Assembly: GCF_000317615.1 (NCBI RefSeq)
Contig: NC_019780.1
Span: 2,935,840 to 2,999,839, forward strand
Source of the DNA: Dactylococcopsis salina PCC 8305
Lineage (GTDB): Bacteria; Cyanobacteriota; Cyanobacteriia; Cyanobacteriales; Rubidibacteraceae
Direction of reading: 5' to 3'
Length of the DNA stretch: 64,000 nucleotides
Shown here piece after piece: positions 30,801 to 36,813 of the stretch; position 1 is the first letter of the stretch, and the number at the start of each line of letters is the position of its first letter. Below the pieces are notes generated by a model, which saw nothing but the letters and a program-made list of their open reading frames with translations, was not told the origin of the DNA and ran no database searches. Both the position numbers and the translations under genes were made by a program.

Positions 30801-31283
30801 AACCTCAATACTGATCCACGAGAAGGGGAATTTGAAGACCCCAATGTTACTGCCCAACTCGGTGATCCAGACGTGATCGATCGCGTTGACTTCACTATCT
30901 TAAGTGAAGAAGGAACCCGAACCGGTGCAGCGCAGTTTAAGGATGATGGCACAGAACAAGATGCTCTTGCAGAATACTTAGCCGCCAACTTCCCCGCCGA
31001 TGACGATCCCAATACTCCTGTCTTCTCTCAAGAAGATACTCCAGCTACGGAAGATACGCGCATTGTTAACCTTGCCTTAGACGATGAACCTACAGAATTA
31101 GCTTCTGACTTTAACGGCGATGATATCGTTAACTTGGATGACCTTGGCATCTTTGCTGCTGCCTTTGGTGCAACCGAGGAAGATGATGACTTCAATGCCA
31201 GTGCTGATTTAACTGGCGATGGATTAGTCAACCTTGACGATCTTGGCATCTTTGCCTCTGAGTTTGGTTTAACTCTCGGTTAA
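21810..31283 (+). CDS. Giant multidomain exoenzyme: nuclease, phytase-like, 5'-nucleotidase, dockerin
   Basis: 3157 residues; SD AAGGAGG at 21796-21802. Domain order (approximate residues): lamin-tail-like 1-180; OB-fold 185-430; endonuclease/exonuclease/phosphatase 445-776 with Glu509 (ALQEIQDND), His633 (NNHLSS), Asp694/Asn696 (LGDFNEF), Asp766/His767 (SDHEPL); choice-of-anchor I beta-propeller 790-1886, interrupted by a phytase-like esterase domain (about 1023-1428) and a CHRD domain (about 1496-1656); a second, uninterrupted anchor I copy 1897-2409; metallophosphatase/5'-nucleotidase 2414-3060 (SSGDAFIPG, FGNHEFDFG, LKNGGGIRAS); dockerin type I 3100-3157 (two DFNGDDIVNLDDLG-like Ca-binding loops). 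In the nucleotidase the usual GHTH motif reads GGGSNT. No signal peptide is visible, suggesting type I or other non-Sec export. Strongly acidic. Expected role: releasing phosphate from extracellular DNA, organic phosphates and nucleotides, in keeping with the Pho box. Confidence 0.88.
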   Translation: MANLNEIVISTPSADFEFVEIIGDAGEDISNLSLLEITNTGAIDDVISFAEQSLGDDGFFLASSPAAEAQYGVTGDLQIADNTFTNSTSTYLLVENFTGASGDDLDTEDDGTLDDPTPWSAIVDQIAFIENDGETTYGTPAFGPTEDGFLPVGAFRDENGDFQTYVFDTVGDEATPEGEPLQATTVSIMEIQGEGHTSPLEGQLVSTTGVVTAVDSNGFYFQDPTGDDNVATSDALFVFTGGEPTVSVGNSITVEGTVSEFFPGGEGTGNLSTTQLSGATVTVDEPSVDLPSATIIGEGGRIPPSENIDDDAFAEFNPTEAGIDFFESLEGMLVTAQEALAVAPTNRFGEIFTVTDNGANATVISDRGTLNISPDDFNPEKVQINSRSGILPDFDFPDVNVGASLGDVTGVIGYSFGNFEVYPTEPFAVTESTLEAETTNITSGEERLTFASYNVLNLDPVVEDVNSIDPTEDDPEGEIDDDLGNGRFTAISEQIVNNLNAPDIIALQEIQDNDGAELTDVGDADVTLQTLVDSIAEAGGPTYEFIDTPGIVPAFIDEDGDLVRPTGGQPGGNIRNAFLYNSDRVDLVEESVQPLTDPQDQATNPDNPFFGGRIPLAATFEFSGEEITLVNNHLSSKGGSSPILGVEQPFEERQEEVEVNGSLDERTVQANAVNDFINNILTDDPNANVVALGDFNEFEFVSPVETILGENLTNLTDTIGENERYSFIFQGNSQSLDHILVSNNLAAQSEFDIAHTNAEFAEPASDHEPLLASVNLTSNTENMAINLNPIGTFTTGVFDEGAAEIVAYDAGTERLFVINSNAVTVDILDVSDPTNPTLVSQIDATEFGDGANSLAVQDGVVAVAIEADTVDGNGQVVFFDTDGNVQNSVEVGILPDMVTFSPDGTKVLVANEGQPNEEYTVDPEGSVSIIDISGGVENLTQENVTNAGFTAFNDQQVALENRGLRIFGPNATVAQDVEPEYITVNADSTTAYVSLQENNAFAVVDLESAEVLDILPLGFKDHSKGLPTLEEFDLNDDIASQFLQTPDGTSEIPLGGLSGLFFEGEADNGNFQFITHPDRGPDLGSRDTDGDGENDVRTFELPDFQPSLYRFELNPENGDITFTETIGLTRADGTPLTGLPNLAGDDSGRQGENADGELLDFDPFGADMEGVVVAEDGTFWTVDEYRPSIYHFEADGTLIDRYVPTGTDPDTTDDVTFGSETLPEAYLSARDNRGFEAIAQDPESGTVYAFIQTPLGNDGTGEFNRDVSDNSQVIRILGINPTDGTPVEEYVYLLEKPAFSEGNIDKIGAATYTGEGKFTVIERDSGTESTSNKVVYEINLSGATNLLAEDAPSLDGTTLEQLSGDELAEAGIRAVSKTEVTNLPSLGFLPSDKPEGIAQLPDGSLAVINDNDFEPENKDTSLGIISFDQSNELDASDEDGINFQNIPSFGMLQPDSIDSFEANGQTFILTANEGDARDYAGFSEEVNLDDLFADGTPITATLSGDQQVPAVTTDASGTATMRLNEAGDALDYEVTVTGLDFGGFGDIETQTDDTGDDVVGMHIHNAARGENGGVVFGVISPAQDDDDRAFTLNDDGSVTITGTWDSDDADGSLSNFVEDINSADFEQDLDLYWNIHTEEFGSGEIRGQLVRGEQEDFLDLNDDNEPDTSTTELASGETIADLLAEDRLGELDFTSVTGDIDGDGLIEQLHNYGGRSFSIFDEFGNLVFDSGDQFEKIIAQQIEDGILPQEAFNNDNDENDFDSRSDAKGPEPEAITVGEVDGTPYAFIGLERVGGIMVYNVSNPTEPEFVQYINNRDFSVQFDTDAEGDPSPTQEQLAQAGDLGPEGFKFIPAEESPNGEPLLAVGNEVSGTTTVYSVAEMVEEPEVPEATNELELSVAGTFTTGIFDEGAAEIVAYDAGTEQLFVINSDATTVDILDVSDPTNPSRVSQIDATQFGDGANSVAVQDGVVAVAIEGEAVDERGQVVFLDTDGNELASVQAGFLPDFVTFTPDGSKVLVANEGEPNEAYTVDPEGSVSIIDISGEVENLTQDNVTEAGFTEFNDQQAELEDNGVRIFGPEASVAEDLEPESVAVSPDSSTAYVALQENNALAVVDLENSEVTDIFALGFKDHSLPENALDASNDDGLNIQTIPSFGMLQPDAIDVFEVDGENFIITPNEGDGRDYDGFSEEANLDDLLADGLLDLNDDNEPDTSTTELASGETIEELLADDRLGKLDFTSATGDNDDDGLIEQLHNFGGRSFSIFNESGELVFDSGDDFERITAELIPDNFNSNNDENDSFDSRSDNKGPEPEAVVTGEVNGDLFAFIGLERVGGIMVYNINNPSEPEFVQYLNNRDFEVEAQLEDGSTNPDVEDLGPEGLEFIPAEDSPSGEPLLAVGNEVSGTTTVYNVDLPQEEGFTLELLHAADQEGGIAAVSDAPRFSAVLNALRDEDLGADGEADNTLTLSSGDAFIPGVFYQGSEGAFGSPGIGDIQIQNELGFQAIAFGNHEFDFGTEVLANLIDGSAEGEILGSDFTGANFPYLSTNLNFSGDENLAPLEVEGGQAPQPNSVTSSTVIDVNGEEIGVVGATTPTLASISSPDGVTASPSPFDSSPTSDQLDALAAEIQTEVDALLDANQDMNKVVLLAHMQQISIEQELAQRLENVDIIVGGGSNTRLFDENDRVRDGDSDQGDYPQFFTNAGGTQTALVNTDGSYKYVGRLVLDFDSEGNIIPDSYDADVSGAFATDAQGVADLNAEDLVDPEVQEIADAIEQEIIAAESNVFGLSDVFLNGNRSGGPLDGVRTQETNLGNLTADANLAAAQEADEEVVLSLKNGGGIRASIGELIVPPGGSEAVRNPNQELVDSEGNLIKPEGGISEVDIDNALSFNNDLALLTLTKEEIVDLLEHGVSAIPEVDGQFPQIGGAEFSFDPELPAGDRIVEASIVDDDGNTVAELVSEGEIAGDATETFRVVTLGFLARPRFDAEGNFTGGGDGYPFPNLNTDPREGEFEDPNVTAQLGDPDVIDRVDFTILSEEGTRTGAAQFKDDGTEQDALAEYLAANFPADDDPNTPVFSQEDTPATEDTRIVNLALDDEPTELASDFNGDDIVNLDDLGIFAAAFGATEEDDDFNASADLTGDGLVNLDDLGIFASEFGLTLG

Positions 31284-31318
31284 ATTTTCCTGATCATTAA
31301 TTTTTGAATTTGCATCTT

Positions 31319-31346
31319 TCCCCCCTCATTTTTGAGGGGGTTTTTA
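31319..31346 (+). terminator. Rho-independent terminator of the giant gene
   Basis: CCCCCTCA-TTTT-TGAGGGGG stem-loop followed directly by TTTTT, 36 bases after the stop codon. Confidence 0.88.
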
Positions 31347-31377
31347 ATTATCTTGTTGACAGCTTGACAGTTTGATT

Positions 31378-31418
31378 CTAAACCAAAAATTAACCGAATC
31401 TTTACTATTTTTTTATCA
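31378..31418 (+). promoter_or_regulatory. Degenerate Pho-box-like repeats
   Basis: Four 8-mers on an 11-bp period: CTAAACCA (31378), ATTAACCG (31389), CTTTACTA (31400), TTTTATCA (31411). The first two fit the cyanobacterial Pho-box consensus well; the last two are weak. It lies about 400 bases upstream of the RTX/dockerin gene, with a repeat element in between. Confidence 0.4.
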
Positions 31419-31813
31419 AATTTCTCCGCACAGTGTGTTTTTGTCACATCCCTATGAAATTATAGTGATTCCAAATAAAAAACAGCAGATCATATCAGGT
31501 TCGCTCAATCAATGATAAAAAGTAGGTTGGGTAGAGACGTTCCATGGAACGTCTCCACACGAAACCCAACACCATTATAAGCAATTACCCGAACCCAATA
31601 TCAAAGGTAGTGGGAGCATCTTGCTCCCTAGTAGCAGCCAAGATGGCTGCACTACGGAATTGAATTGGAACGACTATAAGTTTGATATACAAGGAGTTTT
31701 TGAAGATAAAGAACTAGAATTAGAAAAAATTATGGGAAAATAGCGTTGGCTAAACAGCAATCTAACGATAAACTTAAAACTAGATTTCATATCTAATCAT
31801 GGAGTAAAAAACA
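31419..31813. repeat. Repeat-bearing intergenic region
   Basis: Contains the dispersed repeat that starts TCAGGTTCGCTCAATCAATG and carries AGGTTGGGT, a perfect palindrome GAGACGTTCCATGGAACGTCTC, and AACCCAACACC...ATTATAAGCAATTACC (31498-31602); the same element recurs at 51866-52105. Then a second hairpin repeat GGGAGCATCTTGCTCCC and AGCCAAGATGGCTGC (31612-31655). A 20-codon reading frame ending at 31742 (ELELEKIMGK, stop) may be a gene scrap, not identified. Confidence 0.7.
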
Positions 31814-32926
31814 ATGGCAGAGTTATTTGTTACCAGTAATGGTGAAACTTTAGACGGCACAAACGAAAATGATATTTTAGAAGCAACAGGCTTTAGTGGG
31901 ACAATTCTCAATGGTTTAGAAGGAAATGACGAACTCTTTGCGGGAACTGATGGGACTCTCAACGGCGGTGTCGGCGATGATATCTTAGATGCAACTGTTG
32001 GTGGCGGTGGCAATACTCTAAACGGTGAAGGGGGAAACGATACGCTTTTCGGTAAAGAGAGTGATATCCTTGATGCTGGAGAAGGGACAGACCGCTTATT
32101 TACCGATGGGGCTGGCGACAATACTTATACTGGAGGTGCTGGATCAGATCAATTCTGGTTAGCAGCATCGGACATTCCCAACATTCCTAATAGAGTCACT
32201 GATTTTAGTCAGGGCGAAGATGTTTTGGGTATTGGTGGCTTAGATGGTACGGTTGATAGCTTTGCGGATGTTACTGTTACTGAAGCTGGTGGCAATACTA
32301 CCGTTGCGATCGAAAATGGGGATACTCCTTTAGCTACTTTAGAGGGCTTTACAGGAGAACTAACCGCTGATGATTTCGCGATTGTTAGTGCTGATGAACC
32401 CCCTGTTGATGAAGCTCCGACGGTGGAAGAGGCTACCTTTGAGGTAGAAGAAGAAAGTGCTGTCGGAACGGAAGTTGGTACAGTAACAGCGACTGATGCT
32501 GAAGGAGATGATTTAACTTTCGCTATCAGTGGTGATTTAGATGTGGATGGTGATGGTGAAGCTGCCTTCGCGATCGATCAGACTGGATTAATTACTGTTA
32601 ATGATAGTGATGACATTGATTTTGAAACTCAACAGAGTTTTGATTTTGAAGTCACCGCAGAGGATACCAACGGTAATATCGGTACGGGAAATGTCACTGT
32701 TGATTTAATCAATGATCCTGCTGATGATCCTGAACCTGGAGAGTTACAATCCGATTTTAACGGCGATGGTCTTGTTAACTTAAATGACCTTGGTGTATTT
32801 GCAGCTGCATTTGGCACCAGTGATGGCGATGATAACTTTAATGCTAGCGCTGATCTCACAGGAGACGGTTTAGTTAATTTGAATGACCTTGGCATTTTTG
32901 CTTCCGAATTTGGTGCTTCTGCTTAA
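31814..32926 (+). CDS. RTX / cadherin-like / dockerin exoprotein
   Basis: 370 residues, acidic, no signal peptide. Residues about 15-120: hemolysin-type calcium-binding repeats (LNGLEGNDELFAG, LNGEGGNDTLFG, GGAGSDQFWL). Residues about 125-195: RTX-trailing region (FSQGEDVLGIGG). Residues about 200-310: one cadherin-like repeat (VEEESAVGTEVGTVTATDAEGDDLTFAISG, IDFETQQSFDFEVTAEDTNGN). Residues about 315-370: dockerin type I with two Ca loops almost identical to those ending the giant protein (DFNGDGLVNLNDLG, ASADLTGDGLVNLNDLG). RTX repeats suggest type I secretion and Ca-dependent folding. No catalytic domain is seen; it may be a structural or adhesive partner of the giant enzyme, which is inference from the shared module and adjacency. 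Confidence 0.8.
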   Translation: MAELFVTSNGETLDGTNENDILEATGFSGTILNGLEGNDELFAGTDGTLNGGVGDDILDATVGGGGNTLNGEGGNDTLFGKESDILDAGEGTDRLFTDGAGDNTYTGGAGSDQFWLAASDIPNIPNRVTDFSQGEDVLGIGGLDGTVDSFADVTVTEAGGNTTVAIENGDTPLATLEGFTGELTADDFAIVSADEPPVDEAPTVEEATFEVEEESAVGTEVGTVTATDAEGDDLTFAISGDLDVDGDGEAAFAIDQTGLITVNDSDDIDFETQQSFDFEVTAEDTNGNIGTGNVTVDLINDPADDPEPGELQSDFNGDGLVNLNDLGVFAAAFGTSDGDDNFNASADLTGDGLVNLNDLGIFASEFGASA

Positions 32927-32939
32927 GGTTTGAGGTGAT

Positions 32940-32964
32940 ATCCCCCAAAATCGGGGGATTTCCA
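32940..32964 (+). terminator. Hairpin after the dockerin gene
   Basis: ATCCCCC-AAAAT-CGGGGGAT stem-loop 14 bases after the stop codon, followed by TTTCC. Probable terminator or mRNA-end hairpin. Confidence 0.55.
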
Positions 32965-32970
32965 TTAATT

Positions 32971-33228
32971 GCTGAGTGAACACAGTTATAGTCATTATTT
33001 CTGCTTACGTTTATCGGGGAGGGGAACGGGGAACAGAGAGGAAGACAAGGAAGACAAGGGAGACAAGGGAGACAAGGAAGACAAGGGAGACAAGGGAGAC
33101 AAGGGAGACAAGGGAGCAATTTTTCTTCCCCATCTCCCCCATCTCCCATTTCACCGAGCGCTTTTTTTAGGAGTTAAGAGCCTTAAAAGCATAAGGTACG
33201 AGAGTTTTAGCTTTATTGACTCAAGCCC
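32971..33228. mobile_element. Non-autonomous element, GGGTTTGCTGAA family, diverged copy
   Basis: The right 80 bases (33150-33228), read on the minus strand, begin GGGCTTGAGTCAATAAAG and include TTTTAAGGCTCTTAAC, matching the conserved end of 59633-59906 and 12474-12720. The proposed left end, GCTGAGTGAAC at 32971, is weak and lacks GGG. TTAATT occurs beside both ends. The interior is a GGAGACAAG nonamer array (33040-33115). Confidence 0.5.
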
Positions 33229-33308
33229 TAATTAATTGGTTTTGGGAACAAGAGAGCGCGATCGAGAGTCAGGGATAACTTAAATCGAAACGGTGAGGAG
33301 ACAAATTT

Positions 33309-35198
33309 ATGTGTGGAATCGTTGGTTATATTGGCACACAAATCGCCCCAGACATCTTAATTTCAGGTTTAGAAAAGCTCGAATATCGCGGTTACGACTC
33401 CGCAGGCCTTGCGACGATTTTTGAAGATGAATTGCATTGTGTTCGCGCTAAGGGGAAACTCCATAATCTTCGCGCCAAAATTGAACAAAACCATCATCCC
33501 GCACAAATTGGCATTGGACACACGCGCTGGGCGACTCATGGTAAACCAGAAGAACATAACGCCCATCCTCACCTCGATATGGCAAGACGAGTGGCGGTGG
33601 TGCAAAATGGCATCATTGAGAATTATCGGGAATTACGAGAGGACTTGAAAACAAAAGGACATGAGTTTGTTTCTGATACCGATACGGAAGTGATCCCTCA
33701 TCTGATTGCAGAACTGTTAACGACGACTTCCGAAAGTGATTCACCACTTTTAGAAGCCGTACAAAAGGCAGTACAACGCCTCCGAGGAGCTTATGCGATC
33801 GCGGTGATTTGTGCGGATTATCCTGATGAAATGGTGATTGCACGGGAACAAGCGCCTCTCGTCATTGGCTTTGGACAAGGGGAATTTTTCTGCGCTTCTG
33901 ATACACCGGCTCTCATTGCCCACACTCGCGCGGTTTTACCCCTAGAAAATGGAGAAATCGCTAAGTTAACCCCCCTTGGTGTGGAAGTTTATAATCAAAG
34001 CGGCGATCGCGTCAAGAAAACCCCTCGCACCCTCGACTGGAATCCTGTTGTAGTAGAAAAACAAGGGTTTCGTCATTTTATGCTCAAAGAAATCTACGAG
34101 CAGCCTGGGGTGGTTCGCACCTGCTTAGAGGCGTATCTCGATCAAGACTGGCACGCGGGGCAAAACTCGGAAACCTCACCGATTCACCTGAATTTATCCC
34201 CTACCCTCACCGAAAACTTAGAAAATATTCAAATCCTAGCCTGTGGCACCAGTTGGCACGCCGCTTTAGTGGGAAAATACCTCTTAGAGCAATTAGTGGG
34301 GATTCCCACCAGTGTCCAGTATGCGTCAGAATTTCGTTACGCACCAGCACCGATTACTCCCCATACTCTCACCATTGGCGTGACTCAATCTGGAGAAACC
34401 GCCGATACTCTCGCCGCCTTAGACTTAGAAAAACGTCGTCGCGGTAACTTAGAAACGAAGTTTCAGCCTCATTTATTGGGAATTACGAATCGCCCCGAAA
34501 GCACCCTTGGGCAAATGGTTGATGAGGTGATTGACACCCACGCGGGGATTGAAATCGGAGTGGCTGCCACCAAAACCTTTATTGCTCAATTGATTGGCTT
34601 TTATTGTTTATCCTTAGATTTAGCTTATCAACGGAAAACCCTCTCCGAAGAACGCATTGAGGAAATTTTAGACAACTTGCGTTATCTTCCCGCACAAATT
34701 GAACTGATTTTAGAAAGTCAAGAACGCTATATTGAAGAACTAGCTCACGATTTTGCTGAGACTCAAGACTTTATTTTTGTGGGACGTGGGATTAATTTTC
34801 CCATTGCGTTAGAAGGGGCTTTAAAACTCAAAGAAATCAGCTACATTCACGCCGAGGGCTACCCAGCTGGAGAAATGAAACATGGACCGATCGCGCTCTT
34901 AGATAATAAAGTTCCTGTCGTTTCGATCGCAATGCCAGGCTGCGTTTACGAGAAAGTATTATCTAATGCTCAAGAAGCAAAAGCAAGAGATGCGCGTTTA
35001 ATTGGTGTCACCGCCATGAATGACACCGAAGCCAACGATACCTTTGATAACTTGTTACCTGTTCCCGAAGTTGAGGAACTAATTTCGCCGTTAGTGACTG
35101 TGATTCCCTTACAACTGCTTTCTTATCACATTGCAGCTCGACGTGGTTTAGACGTGGATCAACCTCGTAACTTAGCCAAATCAGTTACAGTCGAATGA
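33309..35198 (+). CDS. glmS: Glutamine--fructose-6-phosphate aminotransferase (isomerizing)
   Basis: 629 residues. It makes glucosamine-6-phosphate from fructose-6-phosphate and glutamine, the first step towards UDP-GlcNAc for peptidoglycan and LPS. N-terminal glutamine amidotransferase with nucleophile Cys2 (MCGIVGYIG) and GHTRWATHGKP; two SIS domains follow (ILACGTSWHAALVGKYLLE, GVTQSGETADTLAAL, FVGRGINFPIALEGALKLKEISYIHAEGYPAGEMKHGP). It ends in the standard RNLAKSVTVE tail. GAGGAG about ten bases upstream supports the start. Full length and intact; a second scrap of a glmS-like 3' end lies at 36044. Confidence 0.96.
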   Translation: MCGIVGYIGTQIAPDILISGLEKLEYRGYDSAGLATIFEDELHCVRAKGKLHNLRAKIEQNHHPAQIGIGHTRWATHGKPEEHNAHPHLDMARRVAVVQNGIIENYRELREDLKTKGHEFVSDTDTEVIPHLIAELLTTTSESDSPLLEAVQKAVQRLRGAYAIAVICADYPDEMVIAREQAPLVIGFGQGEFFCASDTPALIAHTRAVLPLENGEIAKLTPLGVEVYNQSGDRVKKTPRTLDWNPVVVEKQGFRHFMLKEIYEQPGVVRTCLEAYLDQDWHAGQNSETSPIHLNLSPTLTENLENIQILACGTSWHAALVGKYLLEQLVGIPTSVQYASEFRYAPAPITPHTLTIGVTQSGETADTLAALDLEKRRRGNLETKFQPHLLGITNRPESTLGQMVDEVIDTHAGIEIGVAATKTFIAQLIGFYCLSLDLAYQRKTLSEERIEEILDNLRYLPAQIELILESQERYIEELAHDFAETQDFIFVGRGINFPIALEGALKLKEISYIHAEGYPAGEMKHGPIALLDNKVPVVSIAMPGCVYEKVLSNAQEAKARDARLIGVTAMNDTEANDTFDNLLPVPEVEELISPLVTVIPLQLLSYHIAARRGLDVDQPRNLAKSVTVE

Positions 35199-35266
35199 CG
35201 AAAGTCAATTAAATCGATTTCAACGATCGCGCTACCCTTGCAAAGTGCCATTGTAATCTGCGACTT

Positions 35267-35605
35267 ATGGAAGCTCAAGAAAAGACCATTCTCACTTATG
35301 TTAGAGCGAATGGCAGCATACCTTTTAATGAGTGGCTAAACTCCCTCAAAGATAGAAAAACTCGCGCTATCATTCGTGCAAGAATCAACCGTGTTCGATT
35401 GGGAAACTTGGGGGATTGTAAATCTGTCGGGGAGGGAGTAACTGAACTTAGAATAAGATTTGGTGCTGGTTATCGGGTTTATTTTGGGCAAGAAGGAGAC
35501 ACAATCATCATTTTGTTGTCAGGTGGTGATAAAAGCAGTCAAGATCAAGATATCGAACAAGCAAAGCAATACTGGAAAGATTACAAAAGACGTGGCAATG
35601 AGTAG
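35267..35605 (+). CDS. RelE/ParE-family addiction-module toxin
   Basis: 112 residues of the COG3657 killer-protein type: FNEWLNSLKDRKTRAIIRARINRVRLGNLGDCKSVGEGVTELRIRFGAGYRVYF and ending IEQAKQYWKDYK. The fold is RelE-like, expected to inhibit translation. Its stop overlaps the ATG of the antitoxin gene (ATGAGTAG). The antitoxin is broken by a 105-bp insertion, so either this toxin is attenuated or it is controlled elsewhere. It opens the eroded island downstream of glmS. Confidence 0.85.
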   Translation: MEAQEKTILTYVRANGSIPFNEWLNSLKDRKTRAIIRARINRVRLGNLGDCKSVGEGVTELRIRFGAGYRVYFGQEGDTIIILLSGGDKSSQDQDIEQAKQYWKDYKRRGNE

Positions 35606-35991
35606 AACAAGAAGTTACAAAGAGGATTTGCTAGAAGCGTTGAGCGATCCCATTGAAGCGAGAGAATATCTTAACGCTGCTTTGGAAGATGAGAATCCTG
35701 AAGTGTTTTTACTTGCCTTGAGAGATGTTGTGGAAGCTATAGCGCTACGCGCTAGGCAAAAGGCAAGAGGCAAGTTGCCTTAGTAAGGTATAGGTGAGTT
35801 TCAACATTTTGGAATGTCCTAACCTAATTTTGTAGCGCTATAACAGCCAAACCCAACATTATTCGACGAAGCTCTACGGCTCGGTGTCTGACCTAAGCGC
35901 TACCCTTGAAAAAGGCAATTCTGACCTTGATCGCGTTCGCAGTCTCCTCAATCAAATCGGGTTTAAGTTAGCTGTTGAAGTGAATCAGTAA
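35598..35991 (+). pseudogene. Antitoxin of the addiction module, interrupted by a MITE
   Basis: The 5' part reads MSRTRSYKEDLLEALSDP and EAREYLNAALEDENPEVFLLALRDVVEA, the N-terminus of the COG3636 antidote family. At 35738 a 105-bp element begins and the frame ends at 35783. Beyond the element the C-terminus of the same family resumes (EKGNSDLDRVRSLLNQIGFKLAVEV, stop at 35991). The middle HTH segment is missing, so a deletion or rearrangement accompanied the insertion. A truncated 61-residue product would lack the DNA-binding part. Confidence 0.75.
35738..35842. mobile_element. Non-autonomous element, TATAGCGCTA family, copy 1
   Basis: 105 bp with perfect 10-bp inverted ends TATAGCGCTA / TAGCGCTATA. 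Interior: GGCAAAAGGCAAGAGGCAAG heptamer-like stretch, then AGGTGAGTTTCAACATTTTG and GAATGTCCTAACCTAATTTTG. The same sequence occurs in opposite orientation at 40568-40680. Inserted in the antitoxin gene. Confidence 0.8.
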
Positions 35992-36110
35992 GATAATTGA
36001 TCGCACTTTCTCTCAAAAGTAGCCCGCTCTCATAGTATCTGGTGATAATCATCGTAACTTAGCAAAATCTGTGACTCTTGAGTAATTCATCGCTCATTTG
36101 AAATCACGAA
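35992..36110. other. Intergenic scrap with a glmS-like 3' end (36044-36085)
   Basis: Codons at 36044-36085 read DNHRNLAKSVTLE then stop, matching the RNLAKSVTVE terminus of glmS with different codons at several places. No other glmS sequence surrounds it. It probably marks an old duplication or the original junction into which the island was placed. Confidence 0.6.
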
Positions 36111-36114
36111 AAAG

Positions 36115-36335
36115 GAAGGGTAAACGCTGTTAATCCGAGATAGGCTTCTGTTTTTCCGCCTCCTGTCGGGAAGAAGAGTAAATCGACTACTTCGCGTTCG
36201 CTGTGGGTTGGATCAACAATTCCTCGCAGATTGGTCAGAATAAAGGCAAGTTGGAACGGTCGCCAGCGCGGGGGTTTGATGTCTTCATCAGGGTTTTTGT
36301 CTGTGTTGTGGGTGAGTCGCTGACGCAGCGATCGC
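36115..36335 (-). pseudogene. drmA: drmA fragment (DISARM helicase, Walker A region)
   Basis: A 70-codon minus-strand piece encodes [49 protein letters not shown]. The phosphate-binding [14 protein letters not shown] and the preceding [19 protein letters not shown] block are characteristic of DrmA, the helicase of DISARM defence systems. Everything before and after is missing, out of a protein normally over 1000 residues. It follows the drmD and drmMI remnants in the canonical class 1 order. Confidence 0.75.
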
Positions 36336-36440
36336 GCTTTAACTGAAAAAGATGCCCTTGCTGAAGAAATCGCGGGTCGTTCCTTTAGTCGGGAAGAACG
36401 CTTTAAGCTAGAGATGGAAGAAAATGCAAATCAATAAAAA
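36336..36440 (+). other. Unidentified 34-codon gene scrap
   Basis: An open plus-strand piece reads [33 protein letters not shown] then stop at 36437. It has no start of its own and is helical in character. It precedes the truncated PIN gene and could be the tail of its lost antitoxin; not recognised. Confidence 0.3.
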
Positions 36441-36484
36441 AGAAATTAGCAATAACATTTTAAAATTGTGAATGGGTAGTCTCG

Positions 36485-36781
36485 TTAGAGATATTGCAAG
36501 AATATCAGAAAGTTTTAAATCGAAAAAAATTGAAAATTGATCAAAAAAGGAGAAGTCATTTTTTATATTTAGTCCAACAATTAACAACCTTAGTGGAAGT
36601 GAATATAGAAGTGAATTTTCCAAGAGATCAAAAAGATGCGAAATTTTTAGCCTGTGCTATAGCTTCACAAGCAGATTTTTTAATCACAGGGGATCATGAT
36701 TTTGGAGAAGTGATTGATTTAGGAAAAACTAAAATTTGCTCTGTATCACAGTTTTTACCATTGGTACAACCACAGGGATAA
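36485..36781 (+). pseudogene. PIN-domain toxin, N-terminally truncated
   Basis: The frame encodes about 95 residues equivalent to the C-terminal two thirds of COG1569-type PIN ribonuclease toxins: EYQKVLNRKKLKIDQKRRSHFLYLVQQL, NFPRDQKDAKFLACAIASQADFLITGDHDF and KTKICSVSQFL. The acidic residues of DAKFLACA and TGDHDF are kept, but the N-terminal DTN(V/I) catalytic segment is absent. Likely inactive. Confidence 0.75.
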
Positions 36782-36813
36782 TGTAGGTTGACATCGCTAT
36801 TTTTATTCTCCCA

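Noticed and set aside
22419-31249. Numerous antisense and out-of-frame ORFs inside the giant gene
   Set aside because: They overlap a well-supported coding frame with conserved domains, and have Ser-rich shadow composition without recognisable motifs.
32969-33235. Collagen-like protein (GDKGDKEDKGDKG)
   Set aside because: It is a translation of the GGAGACAAG nonamer array inside a mobile element; the Gly-x-y pattern comes from the 9-bp period.
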